Of a stretch of 64,000 nucleotides of DNA, positions 40,371 to 50,989 are shown in pieces. The stretch lies in the NCBI GenBank assembly GCA_963457665.1, contig OY735224.1:52530929-52594928 (forward strand), written 5' to 3'. Within the stretch, counting starts at the first letter, position 1. Each line of letters opens with the position of its first letter. The stretch is from Thysanoteuthis rhombus (lineage: Eukaryota; Mollusca; Cephalopoda; Oegopsida; Thysanoteuthidae). Position numbers and translations under genes: made by a program. A model generated the notes under the pieces. That model saw only the letters and a program-made list of their open reading frames with translations. It was not told the DNA's origin and searched no databases.

Positions 40371-40711
40371 AGACAAGCTTGGAACTATGCAACGTGCACA
40401 TGAAAGGCCACATGACAGCACAGTATATTGGGAGAAAATGAAGTCTGAGACATTAGTGAATCTGTTAGAAAGCTCAAATGGCAGTGGGCTAGCCTTGTTG
40501 CAAGAATGGCGGACAATCGATAGACATTATAAGTCGCCATGTGAATCCCCGGAGATCACGTGCGGCAGAATACAAGATGGAGAGACGGACAAGACAATTT
40601 CGGAAAGCACTGTCGCTGCGACACCTATGATAGAGAAATGGAGCGAGTCCTTGCGAAGGTCTATGTCCAACAACAGACGTTAAAAGACTGATGATGATAA
40701 TGATGATGATC
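40371..40711 (+). mobile_element. RTE-type LINE segment joined in tandem
   Basis: It begins ACAAGCTTGGAACTATGCAAC, the derived junction also seen at 21109, and continues through the WAxLVARM equivalent to (GAT)n. It is fused to the preceding copy at the GACAAG point where both share sequence, suggesting recombination or template switching. Confidence 0.75.
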
Positions 40712-40712
40712 T

Positions 40713-41308
40713 GGTGGAAGTAGAACACTCCATCAACCTAGGATAACTAATCTCCACAGAATCCTTAAAGAAGAAATCAAGCGAAGAATCACTCTAGGAT
40801 GGCAAACCTTTGGCAGAGCAAGCTCAACCTTCAAGAACAAATCGATACCCATAATCCTAAAAAGAAGAGTATACGACCAATACGTCTTCCCGGTTGTCAC
40901 CTACGGAGCTGAAACATGGGACGTGATCAAGAGACTGACCTTCGCATCGAAATCGACTCAACATGCACATGAAAGAATCATACTCAACATCACAGACCAC
41001 AAGACTGCACAATGTACCAGGGCCCAAAGCATCATAGAATTCAAAAGAAAACAAAGATAACGATGGGCTGGTCATGTTGCTAGAATGACTCACATCAAGA
41101 CTCACAATATGGATTCCCAAGGGTCATATGCGAAACCGAGGCTGGCAGAATACAAAATGGAGAGACGAATTAGACAAGTTCAGAAAGTATTGGCTCTGCA
41201 ATAACCATGATAGAGAGATCCGGCAAATCCTTGGGGAGGTCTTTGTCTAACGACGAACGATAAAAGAATGATGATGATGATGATGATGATAATGATAATG
41301 ATGATGAT
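40713..41308 (+). mobile_element. RTE-type LINE fragment with (GAT)n tail, third in tandem
   Basis: CTGGTGGAAGTAGAACACTCC corresponds to LEKVDHYI. It runs to CGATAAAAGAATGATGATG with about nine GAT/AAT units. It starts within two bases of the previous copy's tail. Confidence 0.8.
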
Positions 41309-42017
41309 GCATTGATATCAGATATTGCAGAGGATGTACAAAATGTCTGGTGATCTGAATAGAGAAATCTCTCCCCCAGAATGGTTGAAGATGAGCAAAA
41401 CAAGACCAAAGTCGGGATCCTTTCGTATTGCATAGAGCGTACGCAAAGCTTCAATACAAGTTCATTGAATCTTGTTTAAGAAACGAGAATAATCTTCTTA
41501 CCGCGTCTTGGAAATTTATTTATTGTCAGCAGGTTTTTGTGTCGTGTTTTTTTAAAGAATTTAAGCAGGTCTAATACGGGACTATCTTTTAAAGCCTCTA
41601 ACAGATTCAAAAATAAATAGAGAAAATTAAAAGAGTCGCTCGCTCATCTTGAAGGATTTCTAAAAGATGTCTAATCAAGGGATTCTCCCTTTCCTTGTAC
41701 TGCGCATGCGCATGTTGGAGTTGATGTGAAAAGCTTTGGCAGCAAAGACAAATGAATGAATAAACAAATTAAGATAGATAGAAACAATACATTAATAAAT
41801 GAGTAAAAAAAATGAGATGAAGCCAAACTGAAGTTGAAATAAGAACAGCGTGAAACTAAAGAAATACTTATAGATATTTTTGACAGTGTCACCGATTTAG
41901 ATGTTATTCATCTAAATCTAGATTTGGTATTGGTTTCGTCTAGATGTCAGAAATCGCTATCCAAATAACCCGCCCGAAATGGACTACAGATTATTCTCTT
42001 TTTGTCCATCTGTATCT
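41309..42017. other. No recognisable gene
   Basis: AT-rich. GATTTAGATGTTATTCATCTA at 41894 is a small CTAGATGT-type motif. Confidence 0.35.
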
Positions 42018-42019
42018 AT

Positions 42020-42066
<47 letters not shown>

Positions 42067-42070
42067 TGTG
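42018..42070. repeat. (TG)n microsatellite
   Basis: About 24 TG units with one TA interruption. Confidence 0.95.
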
Positions 42071-42079
42071 AGTCTCCAG

Positions 42080-42390
42080 TCGCTCCTGGTCACATTTTGG
42101 CGGTTCACCTTTGAAAGTTTGCAAAAGCACATCGCTTACATCCCCCAATCTCCTGGTCAAAAAGGTGCATTTTAGGGGTTTTTATGGTCATTTTGGGACC
42201 AACAATGCCAAAATCTTTGGCTGGTACATATTTTTTTAGTTAACCATTAAAAAATCCATTTTCCTGATAATTCTGAATAATTTTTCAGATGATTACTTCT
42301 TCTATACGCGTGGGCTATGGGGATTTATCTATGGGAGGCACGGACATATTTACGTTATTTTCAATGAAATAAATGATATTTCATTCAATC
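42080..42390 (+). repeat. Dispersed family A copy, first part
   Basis: It includes CATTTTGGGACCAACAATGCC and GATAATTCTGAATAATTTTTC blocks matching 3370-3435 and 34415-34480. Confidence 0.6.
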
Positions 42391-42570
42391 CATACTGATA
42401 AAGTATTATGTTTAATAAAAGAGATATTTGAGGAATTAGATGTTGGAGAATAAAGTCACATTTGATCCATTAACAATACGTAATATATTTTCTAGATCTA
42501 AGATATATATGCAGAGAATCTAGAAGTTTCCAGAAGAGGTATTTTAGATATTTTTTGACCCAAGTTCAGA
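42391..42570. repeat. Family F dispersed repeat fragment
   Basis: AGATGTTGGAGAATAAAGTCA and ACAATACGTAATATATTTTC match 8245-8310 and 62060-62110. A CTAGAAGTTTCC motif follows. Confidence 0.55.
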
Positions 42571-42839
42571 TGTGTATTTGAAAATCAAGTTGGCAGCGTC
42601 GGTTCTCAACGTGTCATCACAAAATGTCAGACAAAATTAAATCAAAGACAAACAAAGGCGTATGATGGCGTCTTATGAAGTGACATTTTCTCGTTCACTT
42701 CCTGTAACAAACATATCTTTCTTGTCTCCTCTCGTGCTCAGGTTTTTTTTTTGTTCACTGTTACTTAGAAAAAAAAAAGCCCTTTCATTTATTTTTCAAT
42801 TATGCCTCAAGGCATCTCTTTGTGATGTTTTTTTTTTAC

Positions 42840-43272
42840 TTTCGTGTAATTGGGGACCGTCGACCAAAACTGTCAACAAAACAGTCAACAGGTTTCTTCC
42901 GTTTTTAGGTCGGTCTGGTTGACTGGCTGGCTGGCTATGTATGTATGTATGTATGTATGTATGTATAAAACCGTACTAATACTCTCGATTATGCCTAGAA
43001 AAAAAAACGGTGTTTTTTTTCCTCAAAACAGTCCGAGCCACCGAAAAAAGATTTTTAGTAGGGGGGGGGTGTTCAATCTAAAATGTAAGTTTATGCTAAA
43101 TTAGTTTGCACCTAACTGCGTTTCAAGTTACTTAACTCACGGTTAGAGAAGTAACTTCTTCATAGATCATCCCTTTTTTTTATCAATTTTTAATTTATCA
43201 CCCCGAACACGGCATGTTTCCAATGTACATTGGTCACATGACGGCTATTATTGAGTGACTAACCAGACCTAT
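42840..43272 (+). repeat. Dispersed family A copy, 3' half
   Basis: CGTCGACCAAAACTGTCAAC, GGTCGGTCTGGTTGACTGG, (ATGT)n at 42938-42965, ATGTAAGTTTATGCTAAATT, TTATCACCCCGAACACGGCA and GAGTGACTAACCAGACC are in the family order. Confidence 0.8.
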
Positions 43273-43319
43273 TTCTTTGCTTTTTTTCTTTTAATTCACA
43301 TTTTTTTTGTCTTACCCGA

Positions 43320-43684
43320 CAGTTTTTATACCCCAAATCAACTGGAAACTATTAACCAGAACTGTCAACACAGTCGACGTATATTTCTTCATTTTTTAAG
43401 TGATTCTACCTGACTAGTTATTCATCTATTGAACAACCGTAGCCATCAGTGATGGCAGGGGGGTATATCCTATTTGATTTTTTTTTTATCAGTGCGTGTG
43501 TTTGTTCATTTCACTGCTCCAGCTCGCCTGGCCATGTTGTTTTGTCTATATAAAAAAATTGGCATCAGTACTCCACTAAACCATTGCTAACAACTTTGGG
43601 GGAGAGCCTATTCTGGTGGGTTTATTCCCTCGCGTATTTTAGCGCTCAAAACCATGACGTTTTGTTTACAGACTTGGAAATTAG
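43320..43684 (+). repeat. Dispersed family A copy, interrupted by LINE
   Basis: AACCAGAACTGTCAACACAG, GATTCTACCTGACTAGTTATTC, CTGCTCCAGCTCGCCTGGCC, TTGGCATCAGTACTCCACTA and ACGTTTTGTTTACAGACTTGG are present. The LINE at 43685 follows the last block. Confidence 0.65.
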
Positions 43685-44070
43685 AAACATGGAACCTAAC
43701 CAAGAGACGGACCCGTAAATTGAGAACCATGTAACGTGCTCATGAAAGAATAATGCTGGGCCTCACATGGAGAGACCACAAGACAGCACAATGCATCCGA
43801 GAAAAGACAAGAATTAAGGACATCATAGAATCCATTAAAAATCTCAAATGGCGGTGGGCTGGCCATGTTGCAAGAATGGCAGACAATCGATGGACATCGC
43901 GAGTCACAACATGGATCCCCCGAGACCACATGCGCAACGGAGGCCGGCAAAATGTTAGATGGAGAGACGAGCTAGACAAGTTCAGGAAGTACTGGCTCCG
44001 TGACGCTCATGATAGGGAAGTGTGGCAAATCCTGGGGAAGGTCTCTGTACAACGACGGACGTTAAAAGAC

Positions 44071-44098
<28 letters not shown>
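43685..44098 (+). mobile_element. RTE-type LINE with best 3' reading frame on plus strand
   Basis: A 106-codon frame (43753-44073) runs MLGLTWRDHKTAQCIREKTR, IKNLKWRWAGHVARMADNRW, VTTWIPRDHMRNGGRQNVRW and RDELDKFRKYWLRDAHDREV to QRRTLKD and a stop, without a break. This is the complete C-terminal tail of the element's reverse transcriptase protein. Upstream, a TAA interrupts the frame just before. A (GAT)n tail of about ten units follows. It is a strongly 5'-truncated and fairly young copy, inserted in family A. Confidence 0.9.
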
Positions 44099-44109
<11 letters not shown>

Positions 44110-45025
44110 CTCCACTACACTCTTTCAATTTCTTTTTTTGACTTTTGAAAAAATAAAAACAAACCCAAACAAACAAACAAACAAACAGTTTTTTGGACCT
44201 CAATTTGGAGGGTTTATATGTTTCCGTGTTCAAGCATCCATTGCCATAGCGTTTTATATACAGCCTTGAAAATTGGCATCTGTCATCCATCAAACTCCTT
44301 TAAAAAAATGATGTTTATCTTTTTCAAAAAAAAGATTTTTTAAAATATTTTAAAACCATATCTTTAGTGGTTTGTTAATTTGTTTTTCTGTTCCAGCACT
44401 CCTAGCCATACCGTTTTGTCTACAGATTTGTGAATCGGTTACTGTACTTTTCTACACCCCCTCTAATTTTTTACTTTTATTTTTGGAAAAAATGTTATAT
44501 GCCTTTTTTTTTTTAGGCCTTATTCAGGTTCAAAAATAACATCGAGGATACCCAGAATGTAAACTTTCCTTATGTTTTTTTTTCACTCTGTTTTGGATGT
44601 TCTCTCGTGGACAAGGCCATTGATGTCATAAGTGGAATTCATAATGACCATTGTTATTGCTTGATGGATTTTTTTATGCTTGACTTCAATTGTTCAGTTA
44701 TTGACTTTGATAGCGTGACTATGGATGAGTTGCGTGTACAGGCTGTATCTATGGAGCTAGAAGACTGAACATTTGAAGATTTACTGAAAAAAAAGTGAAA
44801 AAAAATATCCCCTCAAATGAGTTGTAGGTTTATGCTAAATTGGTCCCTTAAGATATATTTGGCAGCATTCATTATTGTTTTTTTTTGAAATTCAAACATT
44901 TTTAGAGATCACTGTGCGACATAAGAGATTGATTGATTATCCATTTTTTCAAATTAAAAAAGAAATGATCCGCCCCAACAAGGCATGCTGCCAAAAGATG
45001 TTGATCAATTGACTAACCAGACCCC
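44099..45025 (+). repeat. Dispersed family A, near full-length copy
   Basis: In order: ACTCCACTACACTCTTTC, GTGTTCAAGCATCCATTGCC, TTGAAAATTGGCATCTGTCA, TTTTGGATGTTCTCTCGTGG, AGTGGAATTCATAATGACC, TTCAATTGTTCAGTTATTGAC, GGAGCTAGAAGACTGAACAT, TAGGTTTATGCTAAATTGGTC, GGCATGCTGCCAAAAGATG and GACTAACCAGACC. No coding sequence, terminal repeats or poly-A are evident. Confidence 0.8.
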
Positions 45026-45154
45026 TTTTTTCTTACTTCTGCTTTTCTGACTTCCTGTTATGTATTTCCGTTTTTTTAAATTCACAACTTCCTGGTTTTT
45101 GGTTTTTCTTATTAGCTGAAGAGTAGCTTTTAAAGTGGGGACGATTTTGAAACA

Positions 45155-45416
45155 CTTTTTTTTATTTCTTTCTTCCTCTCCTTCTTTTTTTCTTTTTTCT
45201 TTCCTTTCCTTCTCTCCTTTCTTTCTCTTCTTCCTTTTCATTCTTTCTCTTTTTTCTATCATTCATTTGCCTTTTTATTTCTTTTTATCTTTCTTTTTGA
45301 TCTTCCTTTCTTTTTGCTTCTTTTTTGTCATTTCTTTCTCTTCTTCCTTTCTTACTTTATCTCACTTCTTCTTTTCTCTTTTAACTTCCTTTCTTTCATT
45401 CCATTCTTTTTTCCCT

Positions 45417-45452
<36 letters not shown>

Positions 45453-45671
45453 TTTTTCCTTTCCTTCTCTCCTTTCTTTCTCTTCTTCCTTTTCATTCTT
45501 TCTCTTTTTTCTATCATTCATTTGCTTTTTTATTTCTTTTTATCTTTCTTTTTGTTCTTCCTTTCTTTTTGCTTCTTTTTTATCATTTCTTTCTCTTCTT
45601 CTTTTCTTACTTTATCTCACTTCTTCTTTTCTCTTTTAACTTCCTTTCTTTCATTCCATTCTTTTTTCCCT

Positions 45672-45719
<48 letters not shown>

Positions 45720-46910
45720 TTTTTTTCTTTCTTTCTTTCTTTCTTTCACGTTTTCCTCATCTTTTTTTCCTTCTTGTTATCTCTCTTTCTCTTTTTACTT
45801 TCTTCCTTTTTCTTCAGTCTTTTCTTACTTTCTTTCTTTCTCTTCTTACTTTCTTCCTCTCATTCTCTCATTCCTCTTTCATCTATCTTATTCTTCTTCC
45901 TTTCTGTTCTTACTTTCTTTCTATTGTTTTCTATTCTTTACTTTTTTTCTTACGTCCTTTTTTTCCTTTAATTCACTCACTTCTTACTCAACTTTCTTTC
46001 TTTCTCTCCTTTTTACTTTTCATAATTTCTTTCTTTACTTTCTCTCTCCCTTTCTTTCTCATTTCTTGCCTTTTCATCTTTCTTTCTTTCTCTTCTTACT
46101 ATCTTTCGTTTACTTCTGTCTTTTTCTTCTTTCTTTCCTTTCTTACTTTCTTTTTTCTCTTTTCTCACATTCTTTCTTTCTATTCTTCTTTTCTCTCCTT
46201 TCTTTCTTTTTCTGCTTCTTTTGCTTCTTTCTCATCTTTTTTTATTCTTCTTTCTTCCCCTTCTAAATTTTTTCTTTACTAAAAAAAAAATCCTTTTTCA
46301 CTTTTTTTCCTTACTTCCTTCCTCTGTGTCTTTTCCATCTTTTTTCTTCTTTTCCTTTTTTTTCTTCTCACTGTCTTTTTTCTCATCTTTCTTTCACTAT
46401 TTATTTTTTCTTTTCTTTTCTTCCTTTTATCTATTTTTCCTTCCTATTCTTTCCTTTTCTTCCTACTTTCATCATTTCTTTCTATTCTTTCTTCCGCTCT
46501 TCCGAGTCTTTCTTTCTATTCTTTACTTTTCTCTCACTTCTTTTATCTTCTTTTTCCTCACTTTTTCGTTCTTTCTCTTCTTTCTTTTACTCTTTACTTT
46601 TTTTTCATATCTTCCTCTCTTTCTCACTTTTTCTGTATATTTTTTCCTTTCCTTCTCTTTTTTCTTTCCTTGTTTCACTTGTTTCTCATCCTTGTTCTTT
46701 TTCATTTTTCTTTTCCTTCTCACTTTCTTTCTTCTCTCGTTCCTTCCATTTTATTCTTTCTTTTTTTTCTACTCATTCTTTCCTCCTCTTCATACTTTCT
46801 TTCTCTCCTTTATTTCTTTCTTTACCTTTTTTCTCTCCTTTCTTTCACTCCATACTTTCTTCCCTCTCTTTTTTTCTTTTAATCCTCACCTTCTTTCCCT
46901 CGTTACTTTT

Positions 46911-46999
<89 letters not shown>

Positions 47000-47240
47000 C
47001 GTTTTCTAATTACCTTTTGTCTTTTTCTCTCTCCTTTTTTTTTCTCTCTCTCCAGATTTCTCTTCTTTTTTCTCTCAGTTTTATGTTTTCTTACTTTCTC
47101 TTCTATCTTTCTCCCACTACTTCCATCGTTTCTTTTTTCTTTCTTTCTCTTCTTTTTGTCATTTGTTTTCATTCTCTCTTTCTCTCTTTTCACTTTTTCA
47201 CTCCACATATCATTTGCTCTTTCTCTCCCTCCTCATACTT
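45155..47240. repeat. 2.1-kb polypyrimidine (TTTC/TTCC)n tract
   Basis: Almost pure C/T on the plus strand. It contains perfect (CTTT)n runs at about 45418-45452, 45675-45750 and 46910-47000, and a ~255-bp internal duplication (45211 block repeats at 45466). Because CTTT repeats lack stops, very long Phe/Ser/Leu frames (up to 322 codons) appear in all three plus frames and Lys/Arg/Glu frames on minus. These are artefacts. Confidence 0.97.
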
Positions 47241-47269
47241 CGTTGTTTCTTTTCCTAAGATGCTCTAGA

Positions 47270-47490
47270 ATCCCTAGCACCGATTTCTGTCACTGACTGA
47301 CGAACCGAATATTAATAAAATAAGTGACAGTTTTTAACAAATCAAGTTATATTTTAGTGAAATAATTGTTGAAGATCAACGTCATATTTATGCTTTTCCT
47401 AGATTATCTGGATAATTTCTGTTTGTAGGTGTTTTAAGATGTTTTTTTTTCCAATCAATTTTTAGATGTAAACTAAAAAATAATGTTTAA
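47270..47490. repeat. Family F fragment with AGATGTTTT motif
   Basis: AATTGTTGAAGATCAACGTCA and TTTTAAGATGTTTTTTTT resemble 42395-42570 and 62030-62170. Confidence 0.4.
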
Positions 47491-47805
47491 AACACTGCTC
47501 TTGCTAGATCTTCCCCCCCCCCCAAAAAAAAAACTCGTAAATTTATAGTCTGACTTCCAAACTCGTTTAAATCTTTATTTACATGGTTCTTTCTTTTTGT
47601 CAAGATTCCTTCAAAATGTCATTAAAAAAAAAACGTGTTTTTTTTTCCAATACGTGACCTCATCGGTGACGTCATTCTTTTTTATGGTTGAAAAGCCGTC
47701 CCCGGGAAATTTGTAAAGCTTCGAAACATCGGCATGTGATTCATTACGCACGTGAGAAGCTAATTTTAAAACCTACAAGAAAAGAGGTCACATTAGTGTG
47801 CTTTA
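47491..47805. other. No recognisable feature
   Basis: AT-rich with homopolymer runs of A and T. Confidence 0.35.
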
Positions 47806-47908
47806 TGCACTGTGCACAAGAGACGAACTTGCTTAAGATTACATGGGGAGACCACCAGACAGCACAGCATATTAGAGAGAGAGATAAAAAGCCAGATATA
47901 TCATAAAA
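47806..47908 (+). mobile_element. RTE-type LINE, left half of a copy split by another LINE
   Basis: GCACAAGAGACGAACTTGCTT, ATGGGGAGACCACCAGACAG and ATATCATAAAATCCAT correspond to the AHERxxL, WRDHxTAQ and DIIES codons. The copy stops at AAATCCAT and resumes at 48284. Confidence 0.75.
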
Positions 47909-48283
47909 TCCATCATCATCAATGTCTTAACGTCCGTCGTTAGACAAAGACCTCCCCCAGGATCCGCTAAATTTCTCTACCATGGGTATCGCGGAGCGGG
48001 TATTTTCTTAATTTGTCCAGTTCATCTCTCCATCTTGTATTTTGTCGGCCTCGGTTTCGCATGTGGTCTCTGGGGATCCATGATGTGAGTCGTGATCGCC
48101 GTCTGTTGTCTTTCATTTTCGCAATATGAATAGCCCATTGCCATTTGAGTTTACTAAAGGATTCTATGATGTCTCTGACCCCCGTTTTTTTTCCTGATAT
48201 ATTGTGCTGTCTCGTGATCTCTCCATGTGAGGTTGAGCATGATTCTCTCACGCGCACGCTGCATGCTTCTCGGTTTGCAGGTT
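47909..48283 (-). mobile_element. RTE-type LINE nested inside a plus-strand copy
   Basis: (CAT)n, then CAATGTCTTAACGTCCGTCG and the reverse LINE blocks to CTTCTCGGTTTGCAGG. The minus-strand frame 47967-48332 reads SCSTSHGEITRQHN, DIIESFSKLKWQWAIHIAKM, RSRLTSWIPRDHMRNRGRQN and RWRDELDKLRKY, with one frame change. Confidence 0.85.
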
Positions 48284-48323
48284 TCAGAAAAAAAACCGAA
48301 TGACAATGGGCAGGCCATGTTTT
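48284..48323 (+). mobile_element. RTE-type LINE, right part of the split copy
   Basis: TTTCAGAAAAAAAACCGAATG then ACAATGGGCAGGCCATGTT continues the plus-strand copy where it left off at 47908 (family: AATCCATTAGAAAACTCAAA then TGGCAATGGGCAGGCCATG). Confidence 0.65.
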
Positions 48324-48782
48324 CCCATACATTTATGTATACGGTCATAATTGTCCACACAATATCTCCAAAAGTTCTCAATGGATTTCTATGAAATTTG
48401 GTAGAGGTGTGGACAATAGGCAATGGGAGAACTGAGTCAATTTTGAGTCCGATTAATGCACAGCTTTCTCCCCTGTTCGTAGTTACATGTCTAAATCACA
48501 TAATTTGATGTCCGCAGACTCAATACTTCCGAAAGTTCAGAAAGAATTTCATTTGCAATGCATTTAATTTAAAGAAAAGAAAGAAACTCAGCTTATTATC
48601 TTACTGTAACATTCTCTATCCCCATTAGTTCTCCTGACCGTAAAGGTATCGTATACCCGGAAATTAGCTTATGTAGAATTTTGTCAATGTTGACAGCTGC
48701 TGATTTGGACTCAGAGACATGAATCAAGATAGCAAGCTGAGATAGAGAAAAACAAAGAGTTCTCACAATGCCACCATATTCT
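48324..48782. other. No recognisable feature
   Basis: Mixed AT-rich sequence. Confidence 0.35.
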
Positions 48783-49130
48783 GTGGTATTTGTAGCAGAA
48801 GGGGGGGGGAGAAGAGGAGGAGGAAGAGGAGGAGGAGGAGGAGGTTGAGGTAGAAGAATCGCAAAAAGTCTATCTCTGTGTCAACTGATTCCCATACTTG
48901 TAAAATATTGTGATATGGATATATTCTGTCGATATCATTTTAAATGAAAATCGTAAATCGGCCATTTTTGATTACTTACGAAAATGCATATCTTGGCGAT
49001 TCTATCATGACATCATTAAAAGCTGGTAAAGAATTGATCGTACATGTCATTTCAATGACGTCCCGTCTTTCAACTACGGCACTCCTATTAATGACATCCC
49101 CTCTCTTCCTTCTTCCCTATTTCTGCTGTT
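48783..49130. repeat. Family E dispersed repeat, copy with (GGA)n
   Basis: TTTGTAGCAGAAGGGGGGGG, a (GAGGAG)n run at 48812-48850, TGTCAACTGATTCCCATACT, TGTAAAATATTGTGATATGG and CTATCATGACATCATTAAAAG match 9238-9520 in order. Confidence 0.7.
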
Positions 49131-49720
49131 GAACATAACTTGGACTGATCAACCATCGCAGATCTAAGAAGAAGCCCGGAAGTCAGACCGCAGATTTGTG
49201 AGGATATAGCAAGGGCAGTTTTGCCAACTTTATTCTCTATTTTACATAAAAAATGAGCCCTAAACATCTCGAAACACTTAGAAACATCCAGATTATATCC
49301 AATATCCAAATATAAAAATGTAGGAAATATTTTATGTATTATTATTAACTCAAATGAGACTTGAATCTTCAACATGTATTCTATCGAAATAATTTGTAAT
49401 TAATTTATCAAAAATATACTTATTCTATTAAAATAACTCGAATAAATAAATACATTTCTCATTCTGTTCAAAATCATCAAAATAGTTTTTTGGTATTTTG
49501 ACGCAACTAAAAACGTGTAGAATTAGTTGAGAAAACATCTTAATTGGCAACGCTGAGGAAGGGAAGTAACTCAGCAACTTCTAAATTGGCCACTCTAACT
49601 GATGTACAGCACACATATTTAGGTCGAATTCAGAGAGAAAAAATTAGAATTCATCACATTTTGTGTTTTATTTTTTTGCATCCGAAAAGAACCAAGCCTA
49701 TAGCAAATAGCACTTAAGGT
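49131..49720. other. AT-rich, with CTAGATGT-type and reverse family F remnants
   Basis: ACATCTCGAAACACTTAGAAAC at 49265 and GGAAATATTTTATGTATTATT at 49324 are recognisable remnants. No gene. Confidence 0.4.
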
Positions 49721-50030
49721 TGCTTCCACCGGAGCAAAATGCGACACATGGGGAAAAAGGAGCAACCCATCAAAAATAGCTCTAGCTGACGCGACTCTAA
49801 GTAACAAAAGCAACCACAATCTCGAAAGCGTCAGGACAATCCCGGCCTGTTACTTTAAGTAAAATCTCATTGGCTAACACATTGCACCAGCGCACTCGGT
49901 CTTTGACACACACCATCTCCGGCCCATTCGACAGGCAAATGCCAGCACCGGCGGCCTGGGCTCTGCCGGGGAACAGATACCACACTTTGATCCTTGTCAA
50001 AAGGCCAGAAAATATGGGGCATTGAGGTGT
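49721..50030. repeat. GC-rich short dispersed repeat, first of two in tandem
   Basis: CACCGGAGCAAAATGCGACAC, AATAGCTCTAGCTGACGCGAC, TCATTGGCTAACACATTGCACC, CGCACTCGGTCTTTGACAC and GATACCACACTTTGATCC are in family order. Confidence 0.75.
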
Positions 50031-50490
50031 TTATTCGCTATCCCACTACAGCAAAATGTGACCCAAGATCGAGGCTTAACGTGGGAAAAATAGGAGCCCT
50101 TTTTCCAAAAATGGCTTCAGCTTACGCGACTTTGGTTGCCAAGCGACCGTAGAAGCTAAAACAACCTCCGCCACCAAAAGCGTCTACTTTGGGACCTGCT
50201 CCTCGAAGTGCAATGGAGCAGTGCTGCCCCGGAGTGCCGTATTCCCCGCAGCTGGGCCGAGTAATAATAGGAGAGCCTAAAGACGAGTCCGAAGGCCTCC
50301 AATGTGCGTAGCAAAACGCAGCCTCAGTAAAACCTCATTGGCTAACGCTTTGCACCGGCGCACTCGGTCTTTGATGCCAACCACCAAAAAATCTCCGAAC
50401 AATTCGACGGGCAAGTGTCAGTACCTGCGCCTCGGTCTATGCCGTGGAATGGATACTACACTTTGATCCCGAAGAAAAGGCCAGAAATCG
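50031..50490. repeat. GC-rich short dispersed repeat, longest copy
   Basis: It runs from GTTTATTCGCTATCCCACTAC to GATCCCGAAGAAAAGGCCAGA and includes every block seen in other copies: GTGACCCAAGATCGAGGCTT, AAGTGCAATGGAGCAGTGCT, GCAGCTGGGCCGAGTAATAA, GACGAGTCCGAAGGCCTCC, GCACCGGCGCACTCGGTC. At ~460 bp it defines the family's length. No coding capacity. Confidence 0.75.
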
Positions 50491-50504
50491 TGGCGCGGGA
50501 AAAT

Positions 50505-50645
50505 TTCGGTATTCCTGGTCTGTCCCTTGCTTAGGTTCCGTCTCTCAGCTCCATAGGTGACTATTGGGGAGATGCATTGGTTGTTTACTCTTCTTTTTAG
50601 GTTTGATAGGATCTTCTTGTTTTTGAAGGTTGGGCTTGCTCAGCC
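50505..50645 (-). mobile_element. RTE-type LINE fragment after GC-rich repeat
   Basis: GGTATTCCTGGTCTGTCCCTT, CAGCTCCATAGGTGACTATTG and TTCTTGTTTTTGAAGGTTGGG are the reverse complement of the KRQ, VTYGAE and SSTFKNKK codons. The GC-rich repeat again lies on the 3' side of this LINE block, as at 6339 and 25446. Confidence 0.75.
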
Positions 50646-50985
50646 AAGACATGTCCAAATCGTATCCAGCTAACATCTATGACAACTGATATGACGGATC
50701 TTCAGCTAGTTCATGATATTTTTCCCTGCTAAACCAGGACCTCAACTACATTTGCGCCGGTGTCGAATATAAACGGTCTGTAAACATTCAATTTACTTCA
50801 GAGGGAAGGACACGAACTAGATACGCACCCGCGTCCATTAGTATTGATTAACTTCCCTAGAATTGACCACTGAACAGGAGATCGTATTTCTCCAGGTTCT
50901 TATTTTTAGAATCGCTGAACGTAGGCAGGTCTATGAATGCCAAAATTAATTTCCTTCAGACCAAGTTGGAAACGGTTGATATCTT
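50646..50985. other. No recognisable feature
   Basis: Mixed sequence, no nameable signal. Confidence 0.35.
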
Positions 50986-50989
50986 CCAT

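Noticed and set aside
45135-47009. Very long Phe/Ser/Leu frames (278, 322, 262 codons)
   Set aside because: Produced by (CTTT)n/(TTCC)n repeats. All three frames are open at once.
47660-47680. TGACGTCA in GGTGACGTCATTC as a cAMP-response promoter element
   Set aside because: A single 8-bp match with no nearby gene or promoter features is expected by chance in this much sequence.
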